A DNA stretch of 64,000 nt, taken from the NCBI GenBank assembly GCA_030062745.1, contig CP099849.1, forward strand, positions 17,049,307 to 17,113,306, given 5' to 3'. The position numbers were made by a program, and so were the translations under genes. This DNA is from Capitulum mitella (taxonomy: Eukaryota > Arthropoda > Thecostraca > Pollicipedomorpha > Pollicipedidae). This document shows, piece by piece, positions 12,279 through 24,330 of this stretch; positions within the stretch are counted from its first letter, which is position 1; the number at the start of each line of letters is the position of its first letter. The notes beneath the pieces were generated by a model, which saw only the letters and a program-made list of their open reading frames with translations, ran no database searches and was not told where the DNA came from.

Positions 12279-12525
12279 ACGTTCGTCAGCCAAGTGTGGA
12301 CACGATAGGATCACGTCGTTGACAGTGAGCAAGGCACCACATCGATGTCAAAGGCCTATCAGCCCCACGTAACACATAGCCATGGGTCGTATAAGTGTGA
12401 CCGACATGCAGTCTGCACAGTATTATTTCCTCTCGCCTCGCCTTGTGAGAACAGGATAACCACAAACCAAGCTGGGCTTTCACCGTTTTGAGTTTATTGT
12501 CATCTGTCTCATCCCAAGAGCGCTG

Positions 12526-13085
12526 TCACTTATTGTACAGGAAGTTCCTAATTGCCGGATAAAAGTCTCTGGCAGGGATTGGCTGAGAACGTGTACATGG
12601 TGCCAACGCTGCTCGCCTGGCAGCGGCATCGGCCAACTCGTTACCCGTAATTCCGACGTGACTGGGTATCCAGCACAGGATGGTTTTCTTTCCAGTCCGA
12701 TCCAGTTGTGTCAGACGTAGTAAAATGTCCTGTACAAGGGGACATGATGGATAAAAAGATCTAAGAGCAATAAGACTCCTAAGGGAATTCGTTAAAATCA
12801 GGTGTTGTGATTCGTCACCAACTTCGATGAAACATAACGCCTGGTGATTGCTGTCACTTCCGATGTAAGAACAGACGCGTGTACAGGCAACGAGAACGAC
12901 CGGGTGACAGAACCGCTCACAAATGCACAACCAACAACACCGGCGGTCTTACATCCGTCCGTGTACGTCAGTGTGTATCCGTCATAAGACGCCATGCGCT
13001 CCAGTGCCCTGGATCTCATTATATTTGGTATGGCTTCATTCTTCCTGATTTCTGTAAGCGAGGTGTCTATTAAAGGTGACGTCAA
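12526..13085 (-). pseudogene. LINE ORF2, RNase H domain and C-terminal tail
   Basis: YTDGCKT (about 12,965) carries the first catalytic Asp. SLRSLIALR and WIPSHVGITGNELADAAARR (about 12,690-12,620) carry the later conserved part, the usual HxGIxGNExAD signature of RNase H in I-group LINEs. A frameshift lies between the first and second halves. Further tail sequence with LCRLHVGHTYTTHGY and a Cys/His arrangement continues to 12,286 in another frame. This domain removes the RNA strand after reverse transcription. Confidence 0.85.
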
Positions 13086-13115
13086 ATGCCAGGGAGGAGT
13101 CGACAGATGGCTTAC

Positions 13116-15058
13116 TCACTTCACCCCTCGAAAAGGAATTTCGTTCTCCTGCAACAGAGCTCGCATTCGGAAGCCGAAAGGCGGAGTACGCTGCTGCGGT
13201 CCACCACGAAGGAAGCTCACTGCGGACCGTGAAAAAACTGCGTCATACGTCGGGTGTAACGGAAATTGTCGTAACTTCAGGGGATAACACATGCCGAGCA
13301 TTTTTCTCCTTGCCGACAGTGGCGGCTCGTGTGACTCTGCCATAGGGCTAACAGTGGGTGATGTGCGGAAGGCTCCTGTGATGATGCGGAGAGCGGTGTA
13401 ATGGATGGTATCTAGAACGCGCTTGCTGGATTCACACGCGCTGTCATTCACAAAACATGCATAATCCAGCTTGGAGCGGACGAGTGAACGATAGAAGAGC
13501 ATTAGCGTACTTCTACGCAATATACACCATACGATGTGCGTGCCACACGTCTCAATATGTCCAGAGACTTCAAACAGCGATCGCGTAACGTTTTAAGATG
13601 TGCCTTGGACGTAAGGCGGCAGTCAAAGTATACCCCAAGGTATCTGGCCACAGACTCCGTTGGAATGCACTGTCCATACAAACGGAGAGTCATTTCACCG
13701 CATCGCCGGCGACGACAAAAATGTATGGCTACGGTCTTATTTCTCGAAAGACGGAATCCATTCATGGTGCTTTACCTCTCCACGCGGTCCAAAGCCAGCT
13801 GGAGATGCCGTTCCGTTCATGGTGCTCTGGTTGCATTCGAACAAATAGCAAAATCGTCAACAAAAAGGGCACGACCAACAGACTAGCGGAGCACATCACC
13901 GATGTTAATCATAACTGCAAACAACGGTACACTTAACACACCGCTTTGGGGTACACCGTTTATTTGCGGGAACTCTTCGGAGAGCGTGTTCCCAACACCG
14001 ACACGGAAAAAAACGGTCCGCTAAAAAGTGTTGAAGAAAAGTACCCATACGACCACGTACACCATATCTAAACAGCTTTACACGAATACCATGACGCCAA
14101 GTGGTGTCAAGCGCCCTCTTTGTCAAAGAAGGCTGTGTCTATATGTCTGTTCTCTTTAAAACCCGTAAGAATCATAGTGTCCAGAGCTACAAGATGGTAC
14201 GCTGTGCTCCGGTTCTTTCTAAAGCCACACTGCGCGTTAGTAAAAACGTCGTGCTGTTCCAGAAACCACGTCAATCGGACGCTCACCATCTTTTTCATCA
14301 GCTTACAAAGTGATGAGGTAAGTGAAATGCGTCTGTCGTGAAGAGGATCTAATCCACTTTTTCCCGGTTTCAGAAGTGACTCTGCAACAGCTTCTCGCCA
14401 AGCAGCTGGGCATTCACCTCTTATCCACAATGAGTTCAAAACCACCAAACGCAAGCGACGTGCACAGGGCGGCAGATGTCTGAGCATGTCGTTGTGTATG
14501 GTATCAGGGCCTTCTGACACACTACGAGGCTTGGCAATTGCCGATTCCAACTTCATCAAAGTAAATGGCTCATTGTATGCCTGCGATTCACATGTGGAAA
14601 AATCCATCACTGTTCGCTCACATCGCGCTCTGTGACGTAAAAACTGTTGGTTTCGTGGTACCACCTTCGCTACGGTGTGACAACGCTTGTGCAATCTCGT
14701 TAGCCACATCCAATGGCTGCGTCACAATCTGGCCGTCCACACGCAGCACAGGAAACGGCACGGATGAAAACTGACCAGAAATATGCTGGATCCGCGCCCA
14801 GATCTGCGAAGTTGGCGTAAATTGGTTGAGCGTGCTTACGTACGCACGCCAGGAAACAAGTTTCGCTGCCCTTATCATGCGCCGAGCAAAAGCTCTCGCT
14901 TTCTTGAAACCTATCAGGTTCTCCACGCTACTCCTCACGTCAAAAGCACAGAATGGGCGTTTACGAGCGCGGATGGCGTCCCGACACTTCTCCGTCCACC
15001 GCGGGACAGGGGTGCGGGGGAAGCGCCGGAAGTGCGTGGGATACAACTGCTGGCACAA
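13116..15058 (-). pseudogene. LINE ORF2, reverse transcriptase domain
   Basis: Consecutive frames on the minus strand give: a linker and N-terminal RT region (15,058-14,618); fingers and palm with SEGPDTIHNDML, WREAVAESLLKPGKSG and FRKNRSTAYHL (14,709-14,107); a frameshifted block (14,126-13,905); the catalytic VDDFAICSN box near 13,860-13,835; and the thumb with MNGFRLSRNKTVAIHFC and YLGVYFDCRLT (13,765-13,502). A further thumb region ends near 13,116. At least four frameshifts or stops break it. VDD replaces the more usual YADD, which is common in this group. Confidence 0.85.
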
Positions 15059-15249
15059 TCTAGAAGCCTGTGTGTAAAACCCTGAACAGAGGTCGGCGCG
15101 CCCTCAGGGTCGGTTAGGAACAGTGCCTCGAGCCGAGCCTCGAACTCGCTCCAGTTTGCTTTTTTTCAAATTCCAGCGTCGCGGTCTCACACCCAACGCT
15201 CCGCTCCTTTCGCATTGAAGCCATACCGGCAAGTGGTCGCTACCCATAG

Positions 15250-15985
15250 GGTCATCTGCCACAGACAACTCGAGGTCCTGCATCAGCTGGGGACTGCACA
15301 GGCTTAGGTCGTCTAGCGCGGACGTCTGACCGAAGTGTGAAATGCGTACGAGTTCCTGTGTTTAAAATACATAGTGAAATATCGTGGATAAAATTCTGAC
15401 AAAGTCGCCCACGAGTGTTCGTGTTATCACCGCCCCATGCAGTGTGATGAGCGTTAAAATCGCCTAAAATTAGAAGTGGTGGAAGGAGCTCAGATATTAA
15501 ACGTCTCATTTCCATCGACAGAAAGGCGATGACTGGCGGAAGGTACAACGAACAAACCGTCATGTGGCGGTGATTTACACATAGGCATGCGGCCACAGCT
15601 TGAAGCGTAGACAGCAGACTTAACCTCCTGGTTGGCATGCTGTGGTGAACTGCAAGGACACCACCGTGTGCAATGCTATCAGTCAATACATCCTTGCGAA
15701 ACATTGCATATCCCTTCAAAGTGTATTGGTGTTCGGCCGCAAGCTTTGTCTCTTGCAGTGCTACCGCCATAGGACAGTGCCTGCTGATGACGGCCTGGAG
15801 ATCATTCGCATTCGCCCTTATCCCTCTACAGTTCCACTGTAAAAGTCCAAAGGGGACGTATTATAAACCGATTAGAAGCCAGACCTTAAAACTAGGCGCG
15901 ATTTAAATGGGCAATGCCGTCTCAGAATAGCCTGCAGATCAGTGGCGCTTGACCTAACACCTCTACAGTTCCACTGTAAAATGAC
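15250..15985 (-). pseudogene. LINE ORF2, APE-type endonuclease domain
   Basis: The domain starts with LQWNCRGIRANANDLQ, reading down from about 15,845. It then has ALQETKL and, near 15,470-15,430, ILGDFNAHHTAWGG, the GDFNAHH motif that supplies catalytic Asp, Asn and His in APE-type endonucleases. It nicks target DNA to prime reverse transcription. The start is duplicated: a diverged copy (LQWNCRGVRSSATDLQ) lies 137 bp upstream at 15,980-15,905. The C-terminal part is degraded by frameshifts after 15,300. Confidence 0.8.
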
Positions 15986-16011
15986 CTGTATAAGGTCGGG
16001 TTACAAGGGCG

Positions 16012-16995
16012 TTAAAACACAGCGTCCCGGGATTTAAATAAAGCATCAGCACCTGGAGGAACTCTAAAACAGTCACTGTATGGACGGTCAAAGTATTTGA
16101 AAATAGTGATTAGCCCTTCTCCGCGGTCATGACCCTCCGGTGAGTGGACGAGCGTCCTCAGAGCTGCCGCGCACCTTGGCCCTGCGCCCCCCCCCCCCCC
16201 TCCGTCGGGGACACAGGCCAAGGCGACGGGCGCTTTGTTGTCCGGCCCGTGGCCGGGGAGGAAGACGCCGCCCCATCCCGCACCGGAGCAAGGGGCGGGC
16301 CCATGGCCGCGCCGTCGCAAGACGGCGGCGGAGGGGCCCGGGCCGACGCAACCGCCGGCCCCATCCTGGCCCCGCGACCCGCAGCCCCCAGATCTGGAGC
16401 ACCCGGCGCACGCTGACACCCACACTCCGCACTCTGGACCCAGGAAGGGAAGCCCCGCCCGAGAGCTGCGCCCCCGACGGGGCGGTCGCCGGGGAGCGTC
16501 TCGAGGCCGCGGCAGGTGGAGGCGTGGGCGCTGCGGGCGCAGGAGACGCAACCGGTTCCGGCGGAGAACCGCTCCGCGCCGGAGGAGAGCAGGGGCTCCG
16601 ACCCGCCGGACCACGGTCCACCCACCGTCCCCGGCCGACGGAGCGTACGGGACCGTGGATACCAGCGAGGTGGTGGGCGCGGCAGGCGTCGGGGATCCCA
16701 GAGACGCGGCCGGAGCAGGGGGCGTAGGTACGACGGCAAGGCCGGGAAGCTTCAAAAGGCTTACTTGTTGTGGTAGCGTCATTTGCTCAGATTGCTTCGC
16801 CGGCGCAGTAGTGTTGACCTTTGCGTCGTAAGACGACTTTGGATGTATGTCATTGTACAAGCCTCTTGCCTCTCGGAAGGAGACATTAGGAGAACATTTT
16901 ATTGACAGTATTCCCTTTTCTCTGATATAAATAGGGCATGTCCTGTCGAAAGACGTACGTGGCGACGGTGTTGGTCCGCAGTTGGCACAGCGTGG
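16012..16995 (-). pseudogene. LINE ORF1 (Gag-like nucleic-acid-binding protein), C-terminal part
   Basis: The minus-strand frame is open from the knuckle RCANCGP (about 16,973-16,992) through RTCPIYIREKGIL, NVSFREARGLYNDIHPK and SSYDAKV, then into a long Pro/Arg/Ala-rich tail ending at 16,012. The CxxC...C knuckle followed by a CPIYxREKxI segment and SFREAR is typical of ORF1 proteins of the I/Jockey group, which coat the element RNA. Upstream knuckles and the N-terminal region are not recognisable. The tail is extremely GC-rich and contains a homopolymer of about 14 C near 16,187-16,201, a likely slippage point. The protein overlaps no conserved domain after the knuckle. Confidence 0.7.
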
Positions 16996-18560
16996 GACAT
17001 TATTTTAACCAACATCAGAGATCCAACATCAGCAAGATGCTGGGTTGATGTACAAATACCACATCAAAGGGGGTTTTTACAGCACGGTTTTGTGTAGCCA
17101 AAGCGCTAGCACTGGTAGAACCGCATGGGGTTGGGAATGAACGGTCGGACTTTCACCTGTAACTACCCAACAGTGACTTCAGCAGGCAAGTCAGACCAGT
17201 TAAATGTAAAAACAATGTTATTTGTGGGACAAAGACGTCCCTCCCGTCTGGCCATGACGCGATGGGCGTCCGTCACTTGGACAATCCGTCTGCAATTTCA
17301 TCATTAGATAGACATATAGATAAATCATAACAGTTGAAAATCCCTCTAGACAAGTTTTTTGTCTTGTGGTGTTCCACAGCCATATTTAGAACTTATCTCA
17401 TTTCCTTGCCATTCCGCACACTGTACGCGAAGGTTGTCGCTGTCATGGCTTGTAAGTGATGTTGGTAAGTTTATGAATGCAGCTCATATGGCTCTTGTCA
17501 GATATGTTGGACAACTGGGCATTTTGTTTCCATTTCATAAGATCCACTGGCAATAATCCCACTGTTACTTTGCAATTTAATCATAACTGTATGGTATGGT
17601 AAATCATATTAATAATCACCAATGCAACAGCAATGAGAAATATGCAAGTAAGCCAGATCATCTAAAATTTTGATGAAAATAAAACAATGTCATGCAAAAA
17701 TCCCTAAATGCTAGTTTAAGGTTGCTAATGGTATTATTCCAAGTGTCATTGTGTGTGGGTGTTGTGGGCACACTTGTCCTTTTCATCATGGATGAGGACA
17801 GAAATTCCATTTCTTTGTATCTGATATGTGACATTTGTGCCCCAACTGCCAATATCAGCTTGCCAGTTAGAGGAAGTTCCCCTCACATCATGGAGTTTGG
17901 TACAGCTTCAAATATGCAATGGACTGATCAGTCGTAACTGGCAGAGGACAGTGAAGTAACACAAGTGGACCCTTTCTTTCCATCCCTTGACAAGAGATTT
18001 CAAATGTGACTGAGCATATAATTATTCAGTTCACCAGATTTTGCTCAGGTCTCTGTGCTTTAGCTTCTGGACTCGCAATTACCAATGATCACAACTTATA
18101 TTCATTGCCTAAATGTTTTTTGCTCATTACCCAAATTTCTCTGGAACCATCACAAAAACCGTTTATTTCATCACCAGCACCACTCATTGCCAACTTTTTC
18201 AGTGCAATCATGATTGCAAGCATTTGGCTGAACGCATAGTGAGGATGTTGACTACGTATAATGACAAAGGTGGCACAATAAGGGAAAGTTTTTTCTACAT
18301 TCATCATACATTGTAAAGTCCATTGTCAGATCTACCACAAAACCGTTCTGTTAAGCATACTATTGGCCTTGCAGCCAGTGGTAGTAGACAAGAAGCAGAC
18401 ATGACTGCCCTCTATCCTGATTAAGTTTAGAATTACCTGAATAGCAATGCATGTGATGAATGGACTATAAGGTGTAATTTTCCATCTGTACATAATCCCA
18501 ATTGTGATTATGTTGCTACTGACAGCCAGTGGAAACAATAATTACAATGCTTCATAAAAA
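16996..18560. other. AT-rich stretch without a recognised gene
   Basis: The sequence changes abruptly from the GC-rich LINE ORF1 tail to AT-rich DNA. Open frames such as 17,692-17,937 have no recognisable domain. Confidence 0.45.
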
Positions 18561-18564
18561 GTTG

Positions 18565-18730
18565 GTTGGTCAGTTTATGGTTAGGACACAGAGCCACTTG
18601 GGCTCATGTGTCTGGTGTCCAATCCATGCTATACACATCAACAATCGAGACCTAGTGGCATCAAGATTTTAACCCATAACCTTGTGACTATGCATCCAAA
18701 TCTCTATCCACTAAGCTAACAAGGATTCAT
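18565..18730 (-). mobile_element. probable tRNA-derived SINE
   Basis: On the minus strand the head has TTAGCTTAGTGGATAGAG, matching an RNA polymerase III A box (TRGCnnAGTGG), near 18,720-18,703. A B-box-like GGGTTAAAATC follows about 35 bp later (18,678-18,668). The 3' module ACACATGAGCCCAAGTGGCT, CTGTGTCCTAACC follows near 18,615-18,580. The same 3' module occurs next to AAAC-rich tails at 39.1 and 46.6 kb. The tRNA-like head is too diverged to be a functional tRNA gene. Confidence 0.55.
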
Positions 18731-19434
18731 GTGTGCAATTAATGCAGGGTTAATGCATGAAAAGAATCTGGCACCAAATGGCTGATGGTGAATATCGAAA
18801 TCTTCTGTTAACGGAAAAATCTTCATTCTATCCCCTATTACTAATGCTGTCATTGCCAAACACAATAGATATTAGATAAGCCTCTGATATCATGATTCAC
18901 TGCATACCTGACTAAATATATAGCATGACTAAATGTAAACAGAAGAGCATCTAGAAGCATACTAGAAACTAGCCAACATGTGCATACATGGGAACATGTT
19001 TCAGCATAACTAAAAGGACTAAAAAAATGGTTATGAATGCGCATTTCCCATATGCTTTTGAGAAAAACCGTGAGACTTTTTTACAGCAGTCAGACAATGA
19101 GTGATGACTATGAAACACGAATAAGACTGCATCGGATGATCAGATGCTCCACTCGTTATGACGTCTAAGGGCCGCCAATGAATCGGGGCTCAAACTGTGA
19201 CTCACCAGCGGGTGGGATCAGATCCAGAGGCGACGGCAGATCACCGCGTCATGTTCAGAATAACACTAGTTGCGTCTCAATGACTCGACTGACAGTTCAC
19301 CTACAAAATACACCAGAGCCCCACGACCCCAACCAGCCTTGAACCAATCGTAGCCATTGCAACCCATAGCCGTAGCGATGCAAGTTGCAAGTTGCGCAGT
19401 ACGTGACGAGTGCGCGACATGTGTATCATGCAGG
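18731..19434. other. no recognised gene
   Basis: Anonymous. GC content and CpG rise after 19,140, just before the NRF-1-like site. Confidence 0.4.
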
Positions 19435-19446
19435 TGCGCATGCGCA
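19435..19446. promoter_or_regulatory. NRF-1 (Ewg-type) palindromic motif
   Basis: TGCGCATGCGCA matches the NRF-1 consensus YGCGCAYGCGCR exactly on both strands. Upstream at 19,400-19,410 is ACGTGACGAG, and TGACGTC-like sequence is near 19,160. This clustering resembles a promoter, but no exon is visible downstream. Confidence 0.35.
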
Positions 19447-19690
19447 AAAGGTAAAGAACGCGACAGTTAAATGGATCTATGCCATTCCTTTGCTCCTCCC
19501 CGGGTCAAGGCCAGGAGTGAAACGGTTGGTGGTTCAGGGTTGTTGTTGATTTCGGCCCACCCAATGTTGGTTTGAGCCCCCCAATATTTTCTGCCGGTTT
19601 TAAAGGGAAATGAGTACTAATGACGAGAAGAACAGCCGCCATAGATAAGAGATAGGCAGAAAGTAAAGAATGAAGTCTAATGCGATATAT

Positions 19691-19726
19691 CTATCTATCT
19701 TTTATTTATCTATTTATATATATACG

Positions 19727-19824
<98 letters not shown>

Positions 19825-19826
19825 TA
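19691..19826. repeat. (TA)n, (GA)n and (GATA)n compound microsatellite
   Basis: Runs of TCTA/TA, then GA, then TAGA up to the hairpin at 19,827. Confidence 0.95.
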
Positions 19827-19866
19827 CAGAGGGCCTATGGTCCTGTGCAGTGCCATAGGCCCTCTG
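19827..19866. repeat. perfect 14-bp inverted repeat (hairpin)
   Basis: CAGAGGGCCTATGG (19,827-19,840) and CCATAGGCCCTCTG (19,853-19,866) are exact reverse complements with a 12-nt loop. It marks the junction between the microsatellite and the GGGGCC-rich array. Confidence 0.9.
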
Positions 19867-21445
19867 AACGTCTCTGGTAGTCCCCACGGCTGTATCAGGG
19901 GTCTTCCTCTGTTACATGAGGTATATGTGGCAGTCACTTAGGGCCCCCCCCCCAGCCGTAACAAGGGGCTTTTGTTGGCGCTTCAGGGGCCTCACTGGCA
20001 GTCTCAGGGCCCGTGCCCGTGCCAGGAGCCTGCTTATTACATTCAGGGATCCTCTGGCCGTCCAGTGCCCCCATAATAAAACCCAAATACCGTCTCAGAG
20101 GCCCTCTAATCGTCTTTGCGTCACAGAGGCCCTGCGACCTTTTTGATGGTCTCAGGTGTCACCTGGGGTGTACTGGCCCATCGGGCCGTCTCAGAAACCA
20201 CCTGGCCTTCCTGGGGGCCCCTGACAGCATCAAGAACCTCTGAAACCTCAAGGTTTCAAAAACGCCAGTGTAGCCCATTGGTGGCTCCTCTCGAAATTAA
20301 GGTCACCGACAAATCCCCGTTTCAGGGGCCCCCTCTGGCTGGCCAGGGTCTCCTTATGCCGTGCTAGGCACCCTCTTAAGTTCTTTCCGTCTCAGATACC
20401 CCTCCGGCAGTTTTAGCGATCTCATGGACCCTTTGCCGTGCTGGGGCCCCTTGCGCTCCCAGGGGGCCCTTGAAGAGTTTCAAGGGCCTCTCTTTCCATC
20501 TTTGGGGCCATCTTACTGTGTCAGGGTCTCATTAAACCTCCCGGAGGCCCTCTGACTACATCAAGAACAAGACACTCAGGTTTCCACTCACATGAGCCCC
20601 CTAGGCACTCAGTCCTCATCTTGGCCGTCCCACGGGCCTTATGAATCATCTGGCGGTCTCAGGGACACTCTGCCGTATTGGGGCCCTGTTGTGGTCTTAT
20701 GGGCTCTTTGGGAGCTTCAGGGGCCCACTAAGTGTCTCAGAGGTCATCTAACCCTCCAGAAGGCCTCCCTGACTGCATCAAGAGCCCGTCATGCTATTTT
20801 AGAGACCCCGTGACGCTCATACGGGGCTACTTCGGGGCTCCTTTTAAGCCTGGCAGGGGCTCCTTCTCAGTCCTCAGGGGGAGGAGCGATCGCCCCAGTT
20901 GTTCCCCGTTTGGATCCGCGCGTGGCCCTCGTAATCAGTGGGGTCCCATATGGTTAAAATTACTTTCAGTTTGCAAAAGGGCCCCGCGGAAGTGTAAAGG
21001 GGGCCATGCTCGCCCGTAAAACCGCTCCTGCCGACCTGGCGGGTGCTTCTTACACGTCGGCAGGGACATTTTTACAGCAAAACAGGGGCCTCTGAATTAT
21101 CGTTTAGTGGCTCCTGTTGGCCAGAGGGGTCACTGCATGTCTGTAGAGGGCATCCTATCCGCCTGTGAAGGGCCCCTGTCGACCTCTGGAGGCAGGGCAG
21201 GAACCTTCGTCATAGCATTCAGACCGAAAGGAGGTCCTTTCAGAGGCTGACAGGGGCCCTTTATGGTCTGACCGCGGGCTCTCCCTAGACAAGCATTGAA
21301 CTCCCCTACAAGCTAGCAGGGGCCCCTAAAGGCTCATCCAGACCACGGGCCTCTCTTCTTAGCACACAAAGCCTTCTTGCATATTCGGAGCACATTGTTT
21401 AGGTTCGTAAGCCTTCTTTAATGCTTCAGATACCCTTATTTTGCT
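19867..21445. repeat. degenerate GGGGCC/TCAGGGGCCCTC-rich array
   Basis: The words TCAGGGGCC, GGGGCCCTC, GTCTCAGGG and AGAGGCCCTCT recur about every 25-60 bp over 1.6 kb, far more regularly than composition alone would give. It is an old, heavily mutated tandem repeat. Its last 300 bp (21,190-21,400) match 49,560-49,830 closely enough to be the same family (for example CCGAAAGGARGTCC, then CAAGCAnTGAAnTC, then AGATCACGGGCCT-like words). No coding signal. Confidence 0.65.
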
Positions 21446-21449
21446 TTAA

Positions 21450-22668
21450 CCCGCGCACAACCGTCGATCCGTTTCGAACATGGGCGACTGGGGGGGGGGC
21501 AGTTGGTTGCCCCCCTCTAACTCACGAACGGTTGGTCGCACGATAAAAAAAATAAGCATACCGTTGGAAAGCTTGTGACGAGTAGAGCTCGAAACTGGTC
21601 TCATTTTCAGTTTTAGATAATATGTAAGCAATTTACGCCCTATATATGTTTTCTCATAGCCGACCGCGTGAGACCGAGAAATGGCCTGAATCTCAAGGGC
21701 TGTGACTAATAACGCCTAGGTTGCGGCACCAGCGCACAAATAAAGGTCCGCGGATGCCGATACACGTCTAATTTCCCCAGATTTGTTCAATATGTACGCC
21801 GAAACGTTGAGTTAAAGACACGGCAATTTTCCCTCCCGGTGTCGGTGTGCGCCGCTGCCGTATGCGGTACCAAATTGACGGGAACTAATTTTAACGTTCC
21901 TTTATTTTCTCGAAAAAGACGATCTATGTAAATTTTATTGATCTTTGTGGTTCTTGTGATGGTTTCTCATGCTTAAATTTTGTAAAAATTCATTAGTTAC
22001 CAATCTACAAAATTGGCGGAGCTTTATTCGGGAGAGCCTGTTTATTTCTAAAGCATGCTATTTTTCAAACTTTTTGAGCTTGCTGGTATTACTTACGTCT
22101 GTGCAAGCTAGTTCTGCAATTTTCTACCCATTCTGAGTAATTCATCGTCGATTTTGACGATGGTACATTTTGGCTCACTACAGTTATTCGTAACCTGACC
22201 TCAGGGCAATGGCTGGAAGTCATTGATACTTTGCCCAATGACGGTGACTAGATGTCTGCTTCACTCCACACTAAAAATGTTTTGAAATATTCCGTCAATT
22301 TCCGAAGAAAAACGGCGACATGTCTTAAAAATGGGCTTGACCTTAGGTCAATCACCCAGAAAATTCTGAAAGTCTGAAATAGCAGATTTGTTGCATCTAT
22401 CACGATCACTAATCCCTGGAAGTATTATTGAGATATTTTGTTTTGCGAAAAAGTCAGAGGGCGCTAAACTTTTTCGGACATAGGTCCGTTTGACCTGACT
22501 TAGGTCAGGCACCGGACCTGACCTGAGATCAAAATTCTGACACGAGATGTAGAATTGATGGAACAAAAGGTACACAAAGTTTCGTGACTCCGTGTTTGTT
22601 GGTTCTTTCGCAATTGCAGAAAAACCTCAGGGGGGCAGTCAACTGCCCTCCTCCCAGTCGGGGACGAG
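21450..22668 (+). mobile_element. TTAA non-autonomous element, family A copy 1 (A1)
   Basis: The left flank is TTAA at 21,446-21,449 followed by CCCGCGCACAACCGTCG. The right terminus is CAGTCGGGGACGAG, followed by TTCA at 22,669-22,672, a mutated TTAA. The length of 1,219 bp is almost identical to A2 (1,218). Each end has a subterminal hairpin of G-run and C-run arms around CAGTTGACTG-like centres. No ORF with transposase character exists. TTAA duplication and CCC termini suggest mobilisation by a piggyBac-type or Kolobok-type transposase; that is inference. Internal TGACCT/AGGTCA words include TGACCTTAGGTCA at 22,338-22,350. Confidence 0.85.
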
Positions 22669-22850
22669 TTCATTGTCTGTTTCGGACAGTGTAAGACGCC
22701 CTGCGGGCGCCTCACGCTATCCAAAGAACTGGGGCCATCGGCCCCAGGGGGCGCTCGGACGCCAGGGGTCCCGCTTGGCCTCCAGGGGGAGCCATGGCCC
22801 CTTTGGCTCCCGCTTGACTACGCCACTCCCCCCAATCATTTACAGAAATC
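22669..22850. repeat. continuation of the repeat family interrupted by A1
   Basis: TTTCGGACAGTGTAAGACGC and CCTCACGCTATCC match 49,850-49,890 (TTTTGGACAGCGTAAGACGC, CCTCACGCTATCC). The two copies lack A1 sequence in one case and contain it in the other. Confidence 0.65.
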
Positions 22851-24175
22851 GACATCCCTGTGGTGGCTTGTATTATCTGGCTCGATACAAACTGTTCCGT
22901 GAGATTAAAATTCTTCTGGATATTCAGGCATTCCACACTGCATAGAAATCGGCATATAACGGGGACTCGTCCAAAAGATTCCGAACGTGCGGGTGGGGGG
23001 AGGAGGGTGGGGGGCAGCCGCAAGGATGACCCGACCGGTGAGGCCAACCCGACCGAAATCTACTCGAATCTGGTTTATCATATTTTGGTGTCCGTGATTC
23101 CTATTCGTTTTTCTAGAAATTTACATCGGAAATAATTGCAAAGGCAACTTCCTCAGTCGTCCACGTTTGGCACTGTCTTGCAGAAATGAGGAGCATGTCA
23201 GTTGCCCATCCCAACATCTCTAAGCAAACGAATTCCTTACCTCCTTTATTTTGCGGCTCGTTAGTGCTTGCATTTGTTGAGTGGCAGCTAACTTGATGAG
23301 GACGAACGGGGTACATGATTCGATTCATGCTTTCATGCATTCTGAATTCCCGGTCACAATAATAACATCGGGAAATCTGTCAAATAACATGTTACATATT
23401 TGTTCAGGGGCGGATCCATCGAAGCAGTCAGGATGTTGCGACGGGGGACTTAATGAAGTGGGCCTTTGGCTGATGTCCCCTTCCCCCCCCCCCACCAGAG
23501 ACGCACGAAGGATTTGTCCAATGGCGGTTTGACCTCAGGGAGGCCTCCGGCTTCACGGGAGGCCTCCGATTTCGGGGAACCGGCATATGACATTGGTTTT
23601 GTTGCGGATATTATAAAGGTGTGCCTACATATCATGGGCACAAATGTGTTGTTCTCTCGCATTTCACGCACCGAAGGCGAGCGAAATTCCCGTTTCACGA
23701 CATAGCGCAATCGGATTCCAGTTGTATCTTTAAGTCTCCGGGACTGGGGCAATGGGCATATTTATGGGCATATATATATATTAATGGGGCAATCGGCATA
23801 TCAACATATTTTTGAGGCACCATTCGTAGAAATTCACGGTATCTAATGGTAACATTCTCGTCACCAGCTACTCGCTCTTCATGATGCTATGTCTCTCCCA
23901 AGATTTAGCAACGCTGGCCCAGACGTCGGGTGACCGTGAAGTGCATTAAAAAGTGCGCTGCACATCTTGACGTACCTCCTCTATGTCAGTTTTGCGGACC
24001 AAATTTTGCATAGGTATTGTAACGCGACAAGTGCACGACTGTGAAGGAAAATGCGATCAGTCGGATTAAGAGGCGATTAATTTTTCGTCTTTTGCATGTT
24101 TTTATGAAGTTTTTCTGGGCCTCATATCCCAGTTAACTTCGTAAGAGAGCGAAACTGGATGACGCGAAAGCAGTG

Positions 24176-24176
<1 letters not shown>
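22851..24176. other. no recognised gene
   Basis: Anonymous, except for CAGGGGCGGATCC near 23,405, a hAT-MITE-like terminus without a partner I can find, and a poly-C run near 23,485. Confidence 0.4.
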
Positions 24177-24271
<95 letters not shown>

Positions 24272-24330
24272 GGGAGAGAGAGATGTGCACTGTTTCCACT
24301 TCATATATGATATTTTAATATCCATATATG

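Larger units (their letters stand above)
12286..16995 (-). mobile_element. I/Jockey-group non-LTR retrotransposon with RNase H, nearly full length, inactivated
   Basis: Reading on the minus strand from about 16,995 to 12,286, the expected order is present: an ORF1 with a CCHC-type knuckle, an APE-type endonuclease, a reverse transcriptase with a VDD box, an RNase H domain and a C-terminal Cys/His tail. About 4.7 kb of element remains. Each ORF2 domain lies in a different frame from the next or is broken by stops, so the copy cannot be active. RNase H after the RT separates it from typical Jockey elements and fits the I group. The arrangement matches LINEs of ticks and other arthropods as I recall them. 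The 5' boundary beyond 16,995 is not visible. Confidence 0.85.

Noticed and set aside
16140..16831. Long plus-strand ORFs of about 195 codons
   Set aside because: Antisense shadows of the GC-rich ORF1 tail of the minus-strand LINE.
18600..18720. A functional tRNA gene
   Set aside because: A and B boxes are recognisable but diverged, no clean acceptor stem can be paired, and a SINE 3' module follows directly.
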